From positions 1 to 50,668 of the forward strand of contig WSUB01000238.1 in NCBI GenBank assembly GCA_019633425.1: DNA of 50,668 nucleotides, read 5' to 3'. This stretch comes from Tulasnella sp. 424. Taxonomy: Eukaryota; Basidiomycota; Agaricomycetes; Cantharellales; Tulasnellaceae. The position numbers were made by a program, and so were the translations under genes. Below the pieces are notes generated by a model that worked only from the letters and a program-made list of their open reading frames with translations, had not been told where the DNA came from and made no database searches. Each line of letters opens with the position of its first letter. The first letter of the stretch is position 1. Below are positions 23,086-34,834 of this stretch, piece by piece.

Positions 23086-23977
23086 TGGCCCTCCACTCAT
23101 GAGTCCAATCGATCTTGCAGCCTGTGGTGATAAAGTTCCAGTCTGGTTTAAGACAAATGTACAACTACCTGTCCGTTAGCGCCCCCGAACAGAGATTGCT
23201 CTGAGCAGAATGTTCGACGTTGTAACTTCGTCTAGAAGTAGTCAAAGAATCGATGGTTCCGTTAGCATGGTTTCGGGGTGATGTGAGTGTTCATCTCCCA
23301 GTTCCGAGGCTTCGGTTCTGATACTCCATGTATGGCTGAAAAGACGACTACCTCGTGGCGGTGAGTCATGCAAGTTTTTCGATGCACTACAGTAGGCTTA
23401 TCGTGGGGGGAATAACTTTGCACACGGGTTCTTTCTTTATAGAACATGCTGTGCGGCGTCTGCACCAAACATCAACCACTCAAATTGGGTCGTAGGATTA
23501 TTCAGCAACGGGCGTACGTGATTGTTACCAGTGTATGTAGTGCTGTGAGCGTAAACACTAAGAGTTGGAGCTCTCCATCATTTGCGTAGTTAAACAGAGG
23601 GAATAGGGCCTCAAGGATTCGGCGTTTGTGGCTGTCCAAGCGCGCGGCAGACACACCATGTCGATTCGAATCTCCCTCATGCTGGCCACCCTGGTGTGCT
23701 TCGGTTCCCAGGAATAAATGCCTCGGTCACATCGAAACCTCAGGCCAGGGCAGCTTCTTTGGCGATTAGCGAACGGAAAATATCCCGCAACCCCAGCAGC
23801 GTTCCCCGAGAGCTCCCCATCTGATATGATTGCATGATATAAGATGGCCCTGAGCTCTGCCTTTTCTTATTTCCAGTCACAGCTTCACTTTCATCCGCAT
23901 CTTCTGTCAAAGCGACCTCGCCAATTTACTTCCCAAACCGTTCCCCGTTCTGGCAACCTCCCGTATCTCCTGTAAAG
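23086..23977. other. Intergenic region between kinases C1 and D1
   Basis: There is no supported gene. It contains the 3' flank of C1 and the promoter of D1, with a pyrimidine-rich stretch just before the D1 start. Confidence 0.5.
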
Positions 23978-25212
23978 ATGTCCCAGAGCACTCAGACCGA
24001 GTCGATCGTTCAACCTGGGGCGCCACTACCATTCATTTTACCTGATCCGCTCCCAGGAATTCTGACACTCGAGTCCAAGACAAAAGTTGGCTCCTATAGT
24101 GATGTTTGGAGAGGGACTTGGATATGCGACGAAGGAGAGAAGGTGGTTTGCATTAAATGTCTCCGGAATACCGCGCCTGCGACGGATCTCTCCTGTCCTA
24201 ACTTAACTCCTGGGGAACGCTTTGAAAGAGTATGTAACCTGCGCACGATTCTAGTTAAAGGGATGACTAATCAGTGAAGGATTTCAGCGGATACGACGGG
24301 AGACTTCAATTTGGATCCACTCCAAACACCCAAACGTTCTCCCCTTTATCGGGTACCAGATGGCCGATGGCGAACCGCGACTTATCTCTCCATGGATGGA
24401 GAACGGCAGCTTGGAGACATTTCTAAATGCGCACCCAAACCTCCTCGACGTTGACAAACTTGTTTTGGTACGTATTAAATCGGCCCTTGATTCTGAGAGC
24501 GGACGCTTGTAGGCACGATTTTGGCTTACTGTGTAGCATTTAGCTCCGACAGGCTGCGGAGGGGTTGGATTACCTTCATAACTCAAAGCCTCCAATCGCT
24601 CATGGGGATCTCAAGCCCGAGAACATACTAATTACGGATGACTTTGTCGCTGCACTATGCGACATGGGGGTCTCTCGCGTCATCCTTGATGGTCATACCG
24701 GGCTAACGACCTCTGGTACGGCGCCAGGGTCAACAGGATTCCAGGCGAAAGAGTTGATTATGGGCGAATCCCTGCCTACCACCCAGAGTGACATATATGC
24801 GATGGGTGGTGTGATAATAGAGGTGAGGCCCAGGTCTTCGTCGACGTTCGAATTTTATTTAATCCTAGTTGGGGGTTGCAACTTAATTTCAGACCTTGAG
24901 TGGGAAGAAGCCGTTCTACAAAGCACGAACGCACGCACTAGTTATATTATCCATTACTATGGAGAAAATGTGTCAGCCAGAAGACCATCCGGAATTGCCT
25001 GCTGACGATCCACTCTGGTCATTCCTTCGACGGTGTTGGAGTCCGAAACCAGAAGACCGGCCGACCGTCGCCGAAGTAGTTAAAGAAGTGCGTTACAGTG
25101 CATCTAGATTTGCTGGGAGGACCGAGCAATGCTGACGACCCCTGAAATTTCAACGCCAAAGTTGGGAAGAGCCATCAACCAACGGCGACCCACAGCCCAA
25201 GGACCTCAATAA
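23978..25212 (+). CDS. TKL-type protein kinase D1
   Basis: Five phase-0 exons (23978..24229, 24288..24467, 24544..24822, 24893..25087, 25162..25212) encode 318 aa. It begins MSQSTQTESIVQPGAPL and has a Gly loop (VGSYSDVWRG), a VCIK lysine, HGDLKPEN (H164, D166) and C-lobe DRPTVAEV. The DFG motif is CDMG: the metal-binding Asp is kept but the Phe is replaced, as in some active kinases, so activity is plausible. It is the free-standing paralogue of the pseudokinase half of E1-D2 (29962-31144), and both lie in duplicated blocks. No targeting signal is seen. Confidence 0.82.
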
Positions 25213-25637
25213 TCCTCTCCTGAGAGCTTTACCTACACCTATTCCTCATTGATTGTAAAGTTACTTTTCTTGATGTACTTGTTAAAATTCATTGAGCCGT
25301 GACAGAGAAACCTGGGCGGCCTTCACGCGTCACCGGCAAGGCAGGCAGGACATTTGTTCCAGTGGCATGGATTGCGTCCTCAGTCCTGGTTTCAACCTTT
25401 TCATTCCACCTCGAAATGCTCACTTGTTGCCCCCACCAGCGATTTTCTGGTGCTGCCCTCATAACCATATGACGATTATGGAGCGTTATAGTTGGGAAGT
25501 CTCCAGGCAGGTTCGAAAGTTTGAGAATGTATGCTGGCTCGGGGTTGAAACGCGGCGCAAGTTAAATTCTTGTCAGTGCACCAACCACCCACAAATCGAG
25601 GCTCTGATCATCAGCGCACAATCCGCCTTCTCCAACC
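25213..25637. other. Spacer between D1 and pseudogene A3 (part of duplicated block)
   Basis: Non-coding and nearly identical in stretches to 31145-31578. It presumably carries the A-type kinase promoter. I see no gene. Confidence 0.6.
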
Positions 25638-26230
25638 ATGGCTGACGACCCGCCCAGCTCCGATAGCATACACATCATCAATGTACAACACCCAACGGCT
25701 CCGAACGTCCCTACTCGAAGAGAGCCAGGCTTGTCGCACCGCGCGTCTCCTCAGGTGGGCACCTCCCAACGTTTGAACTCTTTAACCCACTGACCGGGCT
25801 CTTCCGCTAGCTGGCGGGAGCTACGTTGTCACCCAGGGCTTCAACAACACCTCCACCCGAAGAGTCTACTATTCAACCAGGCAGTCAACCTTGTGATTTG
25901 CCTGATCCGCTTCGCGGCATCCTCACCAAGATCAAAAGGATAGGCGGCGGGGCATATGGCAATGTCTACCAAGGCGTCTGGACCTTGCCAGGCAAAGATC
26001 CTATACCTGTAGGCGCACCTGGACGACGAGGACGATCCTCAAGCGAAGCAGGCACTCTTCGGGAGAGTGAGTTTTCAAATAAACGCGAACGTTCCGTCCT
26101 ACTCCACTTACAGCGTATTAGGAGAGAGACTGTCATCCAAATCCTCGCCTTCTCGCTACCTTCCCATGAAGATGCTACGACTCGACACCCCACTAAACTC
26201 CGCATAGCCCGATGTTTGAGAGGCCGATAA
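25638..26230 (+). pseudogene. Truncated A-type kinase pseudogene A3
   Basis: The 5' exon (25638..25754) and N-lobe exon (from 25811) closely match kinase A2 (31579 onward). At about 26011 a 20 bp deletion relative to A2 removes the segment encoding the VAIK lysine and shifts the frame. The next exon starts at 26114 with RIRRET but loses similarity after about 26139. No C-lobe follows. The gene cannot make a kinase. Its intact duplicate A2 suggests loss after duplication. Confidence 0.8.
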
Positions 26231-26329
26231 CGACTAGAGCTCGGATCACAGCAAATCGCGGTCCAGACGCGAGGGATTTTTGGTGCCAAACCCTCTCCTC
26301 TCTCAACGGCTAGTCGTGTTTCGCCAACC

Positions 26330-27560
26330 ATGGACGACGTGTCAGTGAGCTCTCGTCCTCTAACCCCAGTCATTGTTCACCACCCGACCGCTCCGATTGC
26401 CACTGCTTGTAGGAAGGCTGGCCTGTCACCAGGCGTATCTTCCCAGGTAGGCCGTCGCCTTCGTTTAGCCTCTCCGGCTTACTGAACAAGCGCTTCCGTT
26501 CGCTGGCAGGATCTATATTGTCGCCGAACCGTTCTCCCACCAGCGATTTTAATGTTCGGCCAGGCGCTCACAATCACCTTGTCCCTGATCATCCTCTCGG
26601 CATGCTTTCCAAAGTCAGAAAGATTGAAGGCGGAACATTTGGGAGTCTCTCAAGATGTCCTGGCAATTCCAGGCGAAGACCTCATCCCAGTCGTTTCACG
26701 TGCACGAGAGGCGCAAATGGACGACGAGGACAGGTTTCAGGCATTAGAGGGGCGCTTCGAGGAGGTCCGCCTTTCATTCCCTCGACTGCTAATATCGCAA
26801 TTTACTCTCTGCTTGCAGCGTAACAAGAAAGATCGTGCCATCTGGCAGATGATAAGCCGTCCTCTTGTTTTACCCCTATCAAATTGTTTACGCCAAGTCC
26901 AAGCTCGTCTCACCATGGTGCAAAACTGGGTGCTGACATCCTATGCTCTCGAGCATCCTGAGATGCCGCGCGTTGGCAACATTTATCCAGGAGACACCAA
27001 GCACAACAAAGTCTTCACCAACCGTGTCGTCAGTGCCTCGTGCGACTCTATGGTTTCAAAAGCCACACCGCGCCTCGGCAAACATGCTGGTTTGATACCT
27101 CTGGACGGGATATTTTGAACTGCGGAATACCGGGCAAAGGGGTTGTGCGATGCGAGCTCGAAGTCAAAGCATCAGTGGTGCCTAGGCTTTTGACCGACCA
27201 ACACTTGCGTGAGTTCCGTCTTAAGCACTTCGAATGAATGATCGAACATACTTTTCATGAATAGATGATGAGCAGGAAGCACCCTTTCTGTAAGAGACCG
27301 TTCCAGGGCCATTGTCATCTCCACCAATGTTGATGAAACAGCTGCCCTAGCAAATCGCCTGGAGTTACCAGAGTCCTGTAGACTGGGGACTTCCTCCGGC
27401 GGCCTTGGATCCCATTCCGAAACCGAGACTGTCCATGGCGCCGAGACTTCAAGCGGTATGGCGATGCGAACGAGTAGTCTTATTTACGAACTGACCTCAT
27501 TTCAATTGCACTCCAGTTCGAGTTCGACTCTAAGATGCTCTGCATAACGAGAGCGCTGGT
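26330..27560 (+). pseudogene. Degenerate A-type kinase pseudogene A4
   Basis: An ATG at 26330 opens MDDVSVSSRPLTPVIV followed by HHPTAPIA, parallel to the A2 first exon (VQHPTAPN). Further fragments follow in order but in different frames: SILSPNRSPTS, a decayed Gly loop (EGGTFG), MDDEDRFQALEGRFEEV, KKDRAIWQM, a HAGLIPLDG remnant of the activation segment, and near 27360 a LELPESCR remnant of the C-lobe PELP motif. The VAIK lysine and catalytic loop are lost. This is an old kinase copy with many indels. Confidence 0.7.
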
Positions 27561-27829
27561 CCGGTCCCCCGCGAAGGAAATTCTCTCGGTATTTAGGCGC
27601 GCTGATTTCCTGAAACACTGCAGTGTCCAGGCGAAGTGCCACCCATCTTTCTATAGGAGCGAAGGAAGTTGAAACATCAATAGCGGGAGATCTTCAGCTT
27701 CCTGCGTGCAAGGGCGCGGATTGGTTAGTTTCTGCATTGAGACCACGATCCGGATTTCCGAGGAGATGATGCCTTCGAATCCTCCTCCTAATCACCATTG
27801 TAAATTTATTCCCTTTAAATACTGTAACG

Positions 27830-27970
27830 TACTGAGGGAAGGCCCGACCGAGGGCTCAGCGTCAGGGTCGGCAGGATTTCAGGCGAAAGAGTTGATTATG
27901 GGGGATCCCTTGCTACCGCAGAGAGTGATATATATGCGATGGGAGGTGTGATACTCGAGGGCGTGCCTGA
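27830..27970 (+). pseudogene. Fragment of a D-type kinase (activation segment only)
   Basis: About 100 bp (27861-27960) match D1/D2 exon 3: GSAGFQAKELIMG is intact, then an indel shifts the frame before the DIYAMGG motif, whose DNA is still recognisable (ATATATGCGATGGGAGGTG). No other exons remain. The fragment lies between pseudogene A4 and the E1-D2 gene. Confidence 0.7.
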
Positions 27971-28790
27971 CGAGTATGGAACTAGGACGATGCATCCTCG
28001 CTCCAGCTTCGCTGCGCTGAAAGGGAAAGAAGAAAGGCGAATATGGAACCAGGATGTTAACCTTTCCGAACCATCCTCGCTCCATATCCCGCCCTTCGGA
28101 AATGCGATCTCCCACGTTGTGTTCCGTGCATGTTCAGGTTCCAAACACAGCCTCTCCCCTTGTGTCAGTGCACATGCATAGCGCAGGCCCACTGGCACAC
28201 GACAAACTCAATGATTAGAGCATCCGGGCGCCCTGCTCCTATAGGCACATCAGCACATAACATAAGCTCCGTCCTGGGTAGAACATGCGATGGCGTCAAA
28301 ACATGGAAAGAGAATATACTTGTATGTCGCCCGGTAGCTTACGTATACATCCTCAGCGCTGTGAACAGATGGAATCCCCACACGTCCTCTAGGAGTGCGT
28401 CGCCAATGGCATATATTTGTCTGGGGCTCGGTGTGACATGCTTTTCAGATTGAGAGACGGTAAACAGTCATTCGGCGGGCAGAATTTTCCAGTTTCGAAA
28501 ACATGGGGTACGCCGGAACAAACATGACTTATCGATGCCTTCGGTGCGCTTCTCTCCCCACCACTCCGATCTTTCTGTGTAAACTAGACATCATCTTCCG
28601 CCATTGAGTTAGTTTCAATTGCAATCAGAAAGGTACGAAACTCAGAGATTTGACGATCGCCACGCAAGCGCAGGGGCAGTTGTTGGTTGGGTTCGCTGAC
28701 TTGCGTCCAATACCACCCTTCGTCCACGACAGTAACCAACGAACTGAAAAGCTATTTCTATACCTGAGCGCATCTCTGTACTCAACATTG
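27971..28790. other. Intergenic region upstream of E1-D2
   Basis: Short ORFs on both strands have no family signal. The presumed promoter of E1-D2 lies here. An in-frame ATG at 28650 would extend that protein by about 47 residues, but the sequence shows no similarity to other N-termini in the array. Confidence 0.45.
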
Positions 28791-31144
28791 ATGGATACGG
28801 AGCCCCTTGTACAACCAGAACGACAAGTCCGGGAGCTCCCCGGAGATCTCCATGTCCCCTATCCCGCGGTGCTATCCGGGGGCTACGCCGATATCTATCA
28901 CGGCGTCTGGAAAAGGCCGGATGGCGTGGAAGTTGAAGTTGCTATCAAAGAACTCAGGCTCCTCATCCCGAAGGACAGACAAAGCGATCCGGAAGCTCTC
29001 CAGAGGAGAACGGACATAGTTAGTATGATCAGAGATCCGTGTACGATATGATCTCACATGACTTTGCTTGTCCCAGCGCATGAAACGGGAGGTGCTCGCC
29101 TGGAGCCAAACCACACACCCAAACCTTCACCCTTTACTGGGCTATCGCTCGAAACCCCGCCCGCGACTCATTAGCCCTTGGTGTCGTCATGGCAATCTGA
29201 AAGACTACCTGCGGGAAAATCCTGGCCTTTCCAAGCTCGACAAGCTCCGACTCGTACGTTCGCCTTGATATTGCCTTCTCTCCGAGCGACATCCTTCACA
29301 ATGCGCCCCCAGATCTATCAAACAGGCTGTGCGCTTTTTCATCTCCACTCACAAGCACCTCCCATTTGCCACGCCGACATCAAGCCGGAGAACGTGCTTA
29401 TTAACGACTTCCGTGAAGCCTCGCTTTCTGACTTTGGCTTGAGTCGGGTACTTCAAGAATTTGATGAATCCAGCGGGCTTACGACCACCGATACGGTAAA
29501 AGGAACCCTCAACTACATGGCTGGCGAACTTTTCAATGAGGAGAAGCCCAAGACAGGCCGTGAGACTGATATCTTTGCTTTTGGAGGTCTTATTCTAACT
29601 GTGGGTGCCTTCAAGTGGGGGAAAGGGAACGGGTTGCTGAGGTCTGCGCTAGGTCATGAGCAGAAACCCTCCATATTTCAAGCTTCATAGAAATACCATC
29701 ATATCGCGAGCGATCAAACATCAACTGCCTAAGCAAGAGGACCACCCGGCTCTACCGCCTTCTGATCCCCTCTGGATTCTAATACGCAGTTGTTGGAGCA
29801 AGACTCCCTCGGCACGGCCTACGATGCGAGAGGTTCTCGAGGAGGTTGGTGTTCACGAAAGTTCGACTTTCGACACAGATATTGATTTATCCACTCTGCC
29901 GACCTAGCTGGATGCATGCATCAAGATTAGCCAATCCCCTCAGGACGATACCGGTATCACCATGTCGATCGTTCAACTTGGAGCGCCTTTACCTGGTCCG
30001 CTCCCAGGAATTTTGACACTCGAGTCCAAGACAGGAGGTAGCTCCTATAGTGATGTTTGGAGAGGGACTTGGATATGGAACGGAAAAGAGAAGGTGGTGT
30101 GCATCAAATGTCTCCCCAATACCGCGCCTGCGTCGGATGCCTCCTGTCCTAACCTAACTCCCGGGGAACGCTTTGAACGAGTATGTAACCTGCGCACAAT
30201 TCTAGTTAGATGGATGACTAATCAGTGAAGGATTCAGCGGATACGACGGGAGACTTCAATTTGGATCCAATACAAACACCCAAACGTTCTCCCCTTTATC
30301 GGGTACCAGATGGCCGATGGCGAACCACGACTTGTCTCTCCATGGATGGAGAACGGCAGCTTGGAAATGTTTCTAACGGCGCATCCAACGCTCCCAGATG
30401 TTGACAAACTTGTTTTGGTACGTATTAAATCGGTCCTTGATTCTGAGGGCGGAAGCTTGTAGGGACGATTTTGGCTTACTGTGTAGCATTTAGCTCCGAC
30501 AAGCTGCGCAGGGGCTGGCTTACCTTCATGATTTTGTGCCTTCAATCGTTCATGGAGATCTCAAGCCCGGGAGCATACTAATCACGGATGACTCTGTCGC
30601 TGCACTATGCAACATGGGGGTCTCTCACGTCATTCTTGATAATCATACCGGGCTAACGACCCGGGGCTCGTCGGCAGGATTCCAGGCGAAAGAGTTGATT
30701 ATGGGCGAATCTCTTCCTACCACCCAGAGTGACATATATGCGATGGGTGGTGTGATACTAGAGGTGAGGACCTGGTCTTCATCGACATTCGCGCTCGATT
30801 TTTATTAATCCTAGTTGGGGGTGCAACTTAATTTAAGGTCTTGAGTGGGAAAAAGCCGTTCTACAAAGCACGAACGCACGGAATGGTTATATTAGCCATT
30901 GTTACGGAGCAAATGTGTAAGCCGGAAGACTATCCGGAATTGCCTGGTGACGATCCACTCTGGCCATTCCTGCGACGGTGTTGGAGTCCGAATCCAAAAG
31001 AACGGCCGACCATCGCCGAATTAATTGAAGAAGTACGTTACAGCGCATCTGGATTTGCTAGGAGATCGAGCAATGCTGACGACCTCTGAAATTTCGACGT
31101 CAAAGCTGGGAAGAGCCATCGACCAACGGCGACCTACAACCTAA
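28791..31144 (+). CDS. Tandem kinase-pseudokinase fusion protein (E1-D2)
   Basis: Nine phase-0 exons (28791..29018, 29077..29253, 29313..29600, 29653..29844, 29908..30180, 30238..30417, 30494..30763, 30838..31032, 31106..31144) give 613 aa. The first domain (about 1-295) has [24 protein letters not shown] (H155, D157), LSDFG and ARPTMREV: all catalytic residues are present. The next exon begins LDACIKISQSPQDD, in the position of the usual short terminal exon, but has no stop and runs 18 codons in frame into MSIVQLGAPL, the start of a D-type kinase. In that second domain the Asn of the catalytic loop is lost (HGDLKPGS) and CDMG has become CNMG (N486), so it should be catalytically dead. If translation instead restarted at ATG 29962, D2 would be a separate gene, but there is no room for a promoter or a stop. 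Substrates are unknown. Confidence 0.72.
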
Positions 31145-32114
31145 GGACCTTGATGATCCTCTCCTAAGAGCTTTACCTACTCCTATTCTTCATTGAGTGT
31201 AAAATAGTACTTTCCTTGATGTAACTTGTAGCAATTCATTGAGCCGTGAAGGAGGAACCTGGGCGGTCTTCACGCGTCACCGACAAGGCAGGACATTTGT
31301 TCCAGTGGCGTGGATCGCGTCCTCAGTCCTGGTTTCAACCTTTTCATTCCACCTCGAAATGCCGACTTGTTGTCCGAACTAGCGATTTGCTGAGGCTACC
31401 CTCATAACCGTATGACGATCATGGAGCGTTATAGTTTGGAAGTGTCCAGGCAGGTTCGAAAGTCTGACGATGAATGCTGGCTCGGGGTGGCGTTGAACGC
31501 GGCTGAATTCTTGTCAGTGCACCAACCACTCACAAATCGAGGCTCCGATCATCAACGCACATTCCGCCTTCTCCAACCATGGCTGACGACCCACCCAGCT
31601 CCGAGAGCATACCCATCATCAATGTACAACACCCAACGGCTCCGAACGTCCCTGCTCGAAGAGAGCCAGGCTTGTCACCCCGCGCGTCTCCTCAGGTGGG
31701 CACCTCCTAACGTTTGAGCTCTCCAACCAACTGAGGGGGCTCTTCCACTAGCTGGCGGGAGCTACGTTGTCCCCCAGGGCTTCAACAACGCCTCCACCCG
31801 AAGAGTCTATTATTCAACCAGGCAGTCAAACTTATGATTTGCCTGATCCACTTGGCGGCATACTCACCAAGATCAGAAGGATAGGCGGTGGGGCATATGG
31901 CAATGTCTATCAGGGCGTCTGGACCTTGCCAGGTAAAGATCCTATCCATGTAGCGATCAAGTGCATCAGAGAGGCGCACCTGGACGACGAGGACGATCCT
32001 CAAGCCAAGCAGGCACGCTTCGAGAGGGTGAGTCTTCAAATCAAACGCGAGCGTTCCGTCGTAACATCATGGTTTATTCTTTACTTGCAGCGTATCAGGA
32101 GAGAGACCTTCATC
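29983..32114 (+). repeat. Direct segmental duplication, copy 2
   Basis: This is the counterpart of 23978-26139. Here the D-type copy (D2) is fused to E1 and has lost catalytic residues, while the A-type copy (A2) is intact. In the other block D1 is intact and A3 is broken, so each block kept one working member. Confidence 0.8.
31145..31578. other. Spacer between E1-D2 and kinase A2 (part of duplicated block)
   Basis: Non-coding and collinear with 25213-25637. It presumably contains the A2 promoter. No gene is seen. Confidence 0.6.
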
Positions 32115-32956
32115 TGGCAGACGACAAGTCACAAGAACATCCTTCCGTTTCACGGTTACCAGATTGTCGACGGCGAACCCATGCTCGTCTCCCCATGGTG
32201 TAAAAATGGAAGTCTGACAGCTTATGTCACTGAACATCCCGATATGACCAACGTGGACAAACTTAAACTGGTAAGCACTGTCGGTTCTGTAGCAGAGCGC
32301 GGCCTGACGTTTGATTAGTTACGCGACGCAGCATGCGGCCTGGCTTATCTTCACTCCCTTGAGCCCCCCATTATCCACGGAGATATCAAGCCAGACAATG
32401 TCATCATTACGGATGATGTCGTCGGTTCTCTGTGTGACTTTGGGATATCAAGAGTGATGACCAGCCTGGGGACGCATACTGGTTTGACGACTTCTGGACA
32501 AGGTGCTGGGACGGCTGGATATCAGGCGAAAGAGCTGTATGACGAGAACTCGAGGCCAACGGCTATGAGTGATGTCTACGCTTTTGGCGGGCTCATTCTT
32601 GCTGTGAGTTTCGTGTCCACCGTACTCGTCACCGGACGACCGAGTCTACGGGCCCTTTCCAAATAGGCGATGAGTGGCAAGCCTCCGTTTTATAAGAAGA
32701 CAATTGCAGCGGCCATCATCATCTCCATTAGCTGTGATGAAACGGCTATACCAGTCGATCACCCCGAGCTACCCGCAACCGATCGCCTGTGGGATTTGCT
32801 CCGGCGGTCTTGGGATCCCGTTCCGGAGCAGAGACCGTCCATGGCACAGATAGTTGAGGAGGTATGGCGGTACGGACTTCGATAACTTGTTTTCGAGCTG
32901 ACCCAATTATATCGGCACCGTAGCTTGAGTCCGAGATTCAAAAACGCTCGACGTGA
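31579..32956 (+). CDS. TKL-type protein kinase A2
   Basis: Six phase-0 exons (31579..31695, 31752..32027, 32091..32270, 32319..32603, 32667..32861, 32924..32956) encode 361 aa. A 39-residue first exon (MADDPPSSESIPIINVQHP) precedes SIIQPGSQTY and the kinase domain: Gly loop (GGGAYGNVYQG), VAIK, HGDIKPDN (H211, D213, N218), CDFG (D231), APE-region [17 protein letters not shown] and RPSMAQIVEEV, then a short last exon (LESEIQKRST). It is intact and probably active. It is the functional reference for the broken copies A3 and A4 and for the pseudokinase half of B1-A1. It is likely cytosolic, with no membrane segment. Confidence 0.86.
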
Positions 32957-33440
32957 CGACGTCGTGACTGAGATACGCTCCTGGATCGGAAGGGGTGAGG
33001 TGCCGCGGAACTTAGGAGTAGGGATGGTGTGGTTGTGAACTCTTTCAATATAATTTTTTGGAATAGATGCTCTGAAGTAGCTGGTACGAGTGACCCTTGT
33101 AAGATTGATGTTTGTTTGGGCGGCATCCTCGCTTGCCCTTGTGATGTCACAATATTTGAGATTTGAACGGCGACCAGAAGGTAACCTCGGCCGACTCTAC
33201 GCTCACTCTCCCCTCTGCCCCACGCAATTACGATGAGCTTCTTTTCCTTTGGAATATTCGATTTGGATTCTGCCAGACCCATCGTAGCAGGTCTGTGAAT
33301 CCCCGGGCGGTGACACCTCAACTCGATCAGATCCACAAGGCAAACAGCGTTAATAGACGACCAGAACGAATCACACTAACCTGGTGTGTCGACGCGTCCC
33401 CTTCACCCTCTCGCCTCCCAAGGATGTCGAATAGCTCTCC
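31752..33440 (+). repeat. Inverted segmental duplication, partner of 1100-2761
   Basis: Kinase A2 from its second exon, the downstream spacer and the first codons of B2 match the reverse complement of about 1100-2761 (A1 half of B1-A1, its 3' spacer and the B relic). Corresponding coordinates sum to about 34,510-34,540. Similarity in the spacer is very high, so the event is comparatively recent. Confidence 0.8.
32957..33423. other. Spacer between kinases A2 and B2
   Basis: No gene. It contains the A2 3' flank and B2 promoter and is duplicated in inverse orientation at 1116-1583. High conservation of the spacer between copies reflects recent duplication. Confidence 0.6.
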
Positions 33441-34834
33441 AAAACCTCCGATTATCAATATCCGACATCCAACGATACTAGCGGATCCGTTGTTAAAGGA
33501 GCCGGGCTTATCCTCTCAGTCCTCCCCGCAGGTATGAGCGGCACAAGCCATCCTCCCACTGCTCAGTCAGCTAACACTTCTTCGCCGTAGTGGCCGAGCG
33601 GCACCCTTACACCCACTTCATCGGTGCCATCTCCAGTGCTACCGCCTGAGGAATCCATCATTCAACCCGGGATATCGATACCTATTCCCGATCTACCGAG
33701 TCCGCTCGAAGGCACCCTCAAGAAGACTAAAAGGGTTGGCGGTGGAGGCTACAGTGATGTTTACCGTGGGCAATGGACTCCGCCGAACGAAGAACCAGTC
33801 TCCGTCGCCATCAAATGCATCAGGAGGGTCAATCTGGGTGCCGATACAGAAGAACAAGAAAACCAAGACCGTTTCGAGAGGGTATCACTGCCTCTCATTT
33901 CCATGTTATCAATCATCAGATACTAACCCTCCTTCATTGAATACAGCGAATCAAGCGGGAGGCAGTTGTGTGGCAAACTGCGAAGCACGAGAATATTCTG
34001 GAATTCTGCGGGTTCCAGATCATCGACGGCGAGCCTATGTTCGTCTCACCATGGTGCGCGAATGGAAACCTGAGAGAGTATATTAAACGTAACCCGGAGT
34101 TAGCCGATGTGAAGAAGCTTGAGCTAGTAAGCGTATTTCGTCAAGTAAATCAAATTGCTTCACGCTGATATAGATTGAAATAGTTGCGCGACGCAGCTCA
34201 AGGCTTGTCTCATCTCCACTCGCTCGAGCCGCCCATCATTCACGGGGACATTAAACCAGACAATGTCATGGTCACGAATGATATTAGAGGCGTTCTATGC
34301 GACTTCGGGATTTCAAGAGTCATGACCAGTTTGGGAATGCATACCGGGCTGACGACAGCGGGCCAAGGGGCTGGAACTGCGGGATACCAAGCTAAAGAAC
34401 TATACGAGGAAGACTCGCGACCCACACCCATGAGCGATGTATATGCTTTTGGTGGCGTTATCTTAGCGGTGAGTTCTAGGTTTCCCCGGTCGCGAGGATG
34501 TCCTTGACGAATCCACCCGCAGACGATGAGCGGAAAGCCGCCGTTTCACAAGAAACTTCCCAAGGCGGCTGCAGCCATTATTCTAGCTATCAACCAGGAC
34601 CACACCGCGAACCCGGCTGATCATCCCGAGCTGCCGAAATCAGATCCGTTATGGGTTTTGCTCAAGAGGTCCTGGGATCCTCAACCAGCCCGAAGACCTT
34701 CCGTTAAAGAAATCATCGCCGAGGTATGTCTTCGACGAAATACACTACGGTGCGGTGTCTGATTTTAGCGTTTGTTTATTTAGCTTGTGGGAGAAATCCA
34801 ACGCCGCCCTGAAAGACAAGAACTTCCGTCATAA
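33424..34834 (+). CDS. TKL-type protein kinase B2
   Basis: Six phase-0 exons (33424..33531, 33591..33881, 33947..34126, 34184..34468, 34523..34723, 34784..34834) encode 371 aa. It starts MSNSSPKPPIINIRHPT and carries ESIIQPGISI before the kinase domain. The domain has a Gly loop (GGGGYSDVYRG), [33 protein letters not shown] and RRPSVKEI. It is intact and expected to be active. It is the single-domain relative of the first half of B1-A1. Its last exon (LVGEIQRRPERQ) ends in a stop, whereas the equivalent exon of B1 (LWEEIF) continues into the A-type domain, which shows how the fusion could arise by loss of one stop. Confidence 0.86.

Larger units (their letters stand above)
23978..26139 (+). 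repeat. Direct segmental duplication, copy 1
   Basis: This block (kinase D1, its 3' spacer and the 5' part of A3) is collinear with the block at about 29983-32114, shifted by about 5.94-5.95 kb. Similarity runs through introns and the 25.2-25.6 kb spacer, showing a DNA-level duplication and not just protein homology. The match stops shortly after the A3 third exon begins (about 26139). Confidence 0.8.

Noticed and set aside
29962..31144. D2 as a separate kinase gene starting at ATG 29962
   Set aside because: Only 54 bp separate this ATG from the preceding splice acceptor, with no stop between, so a fused reading is more economical; kept as an alternative.
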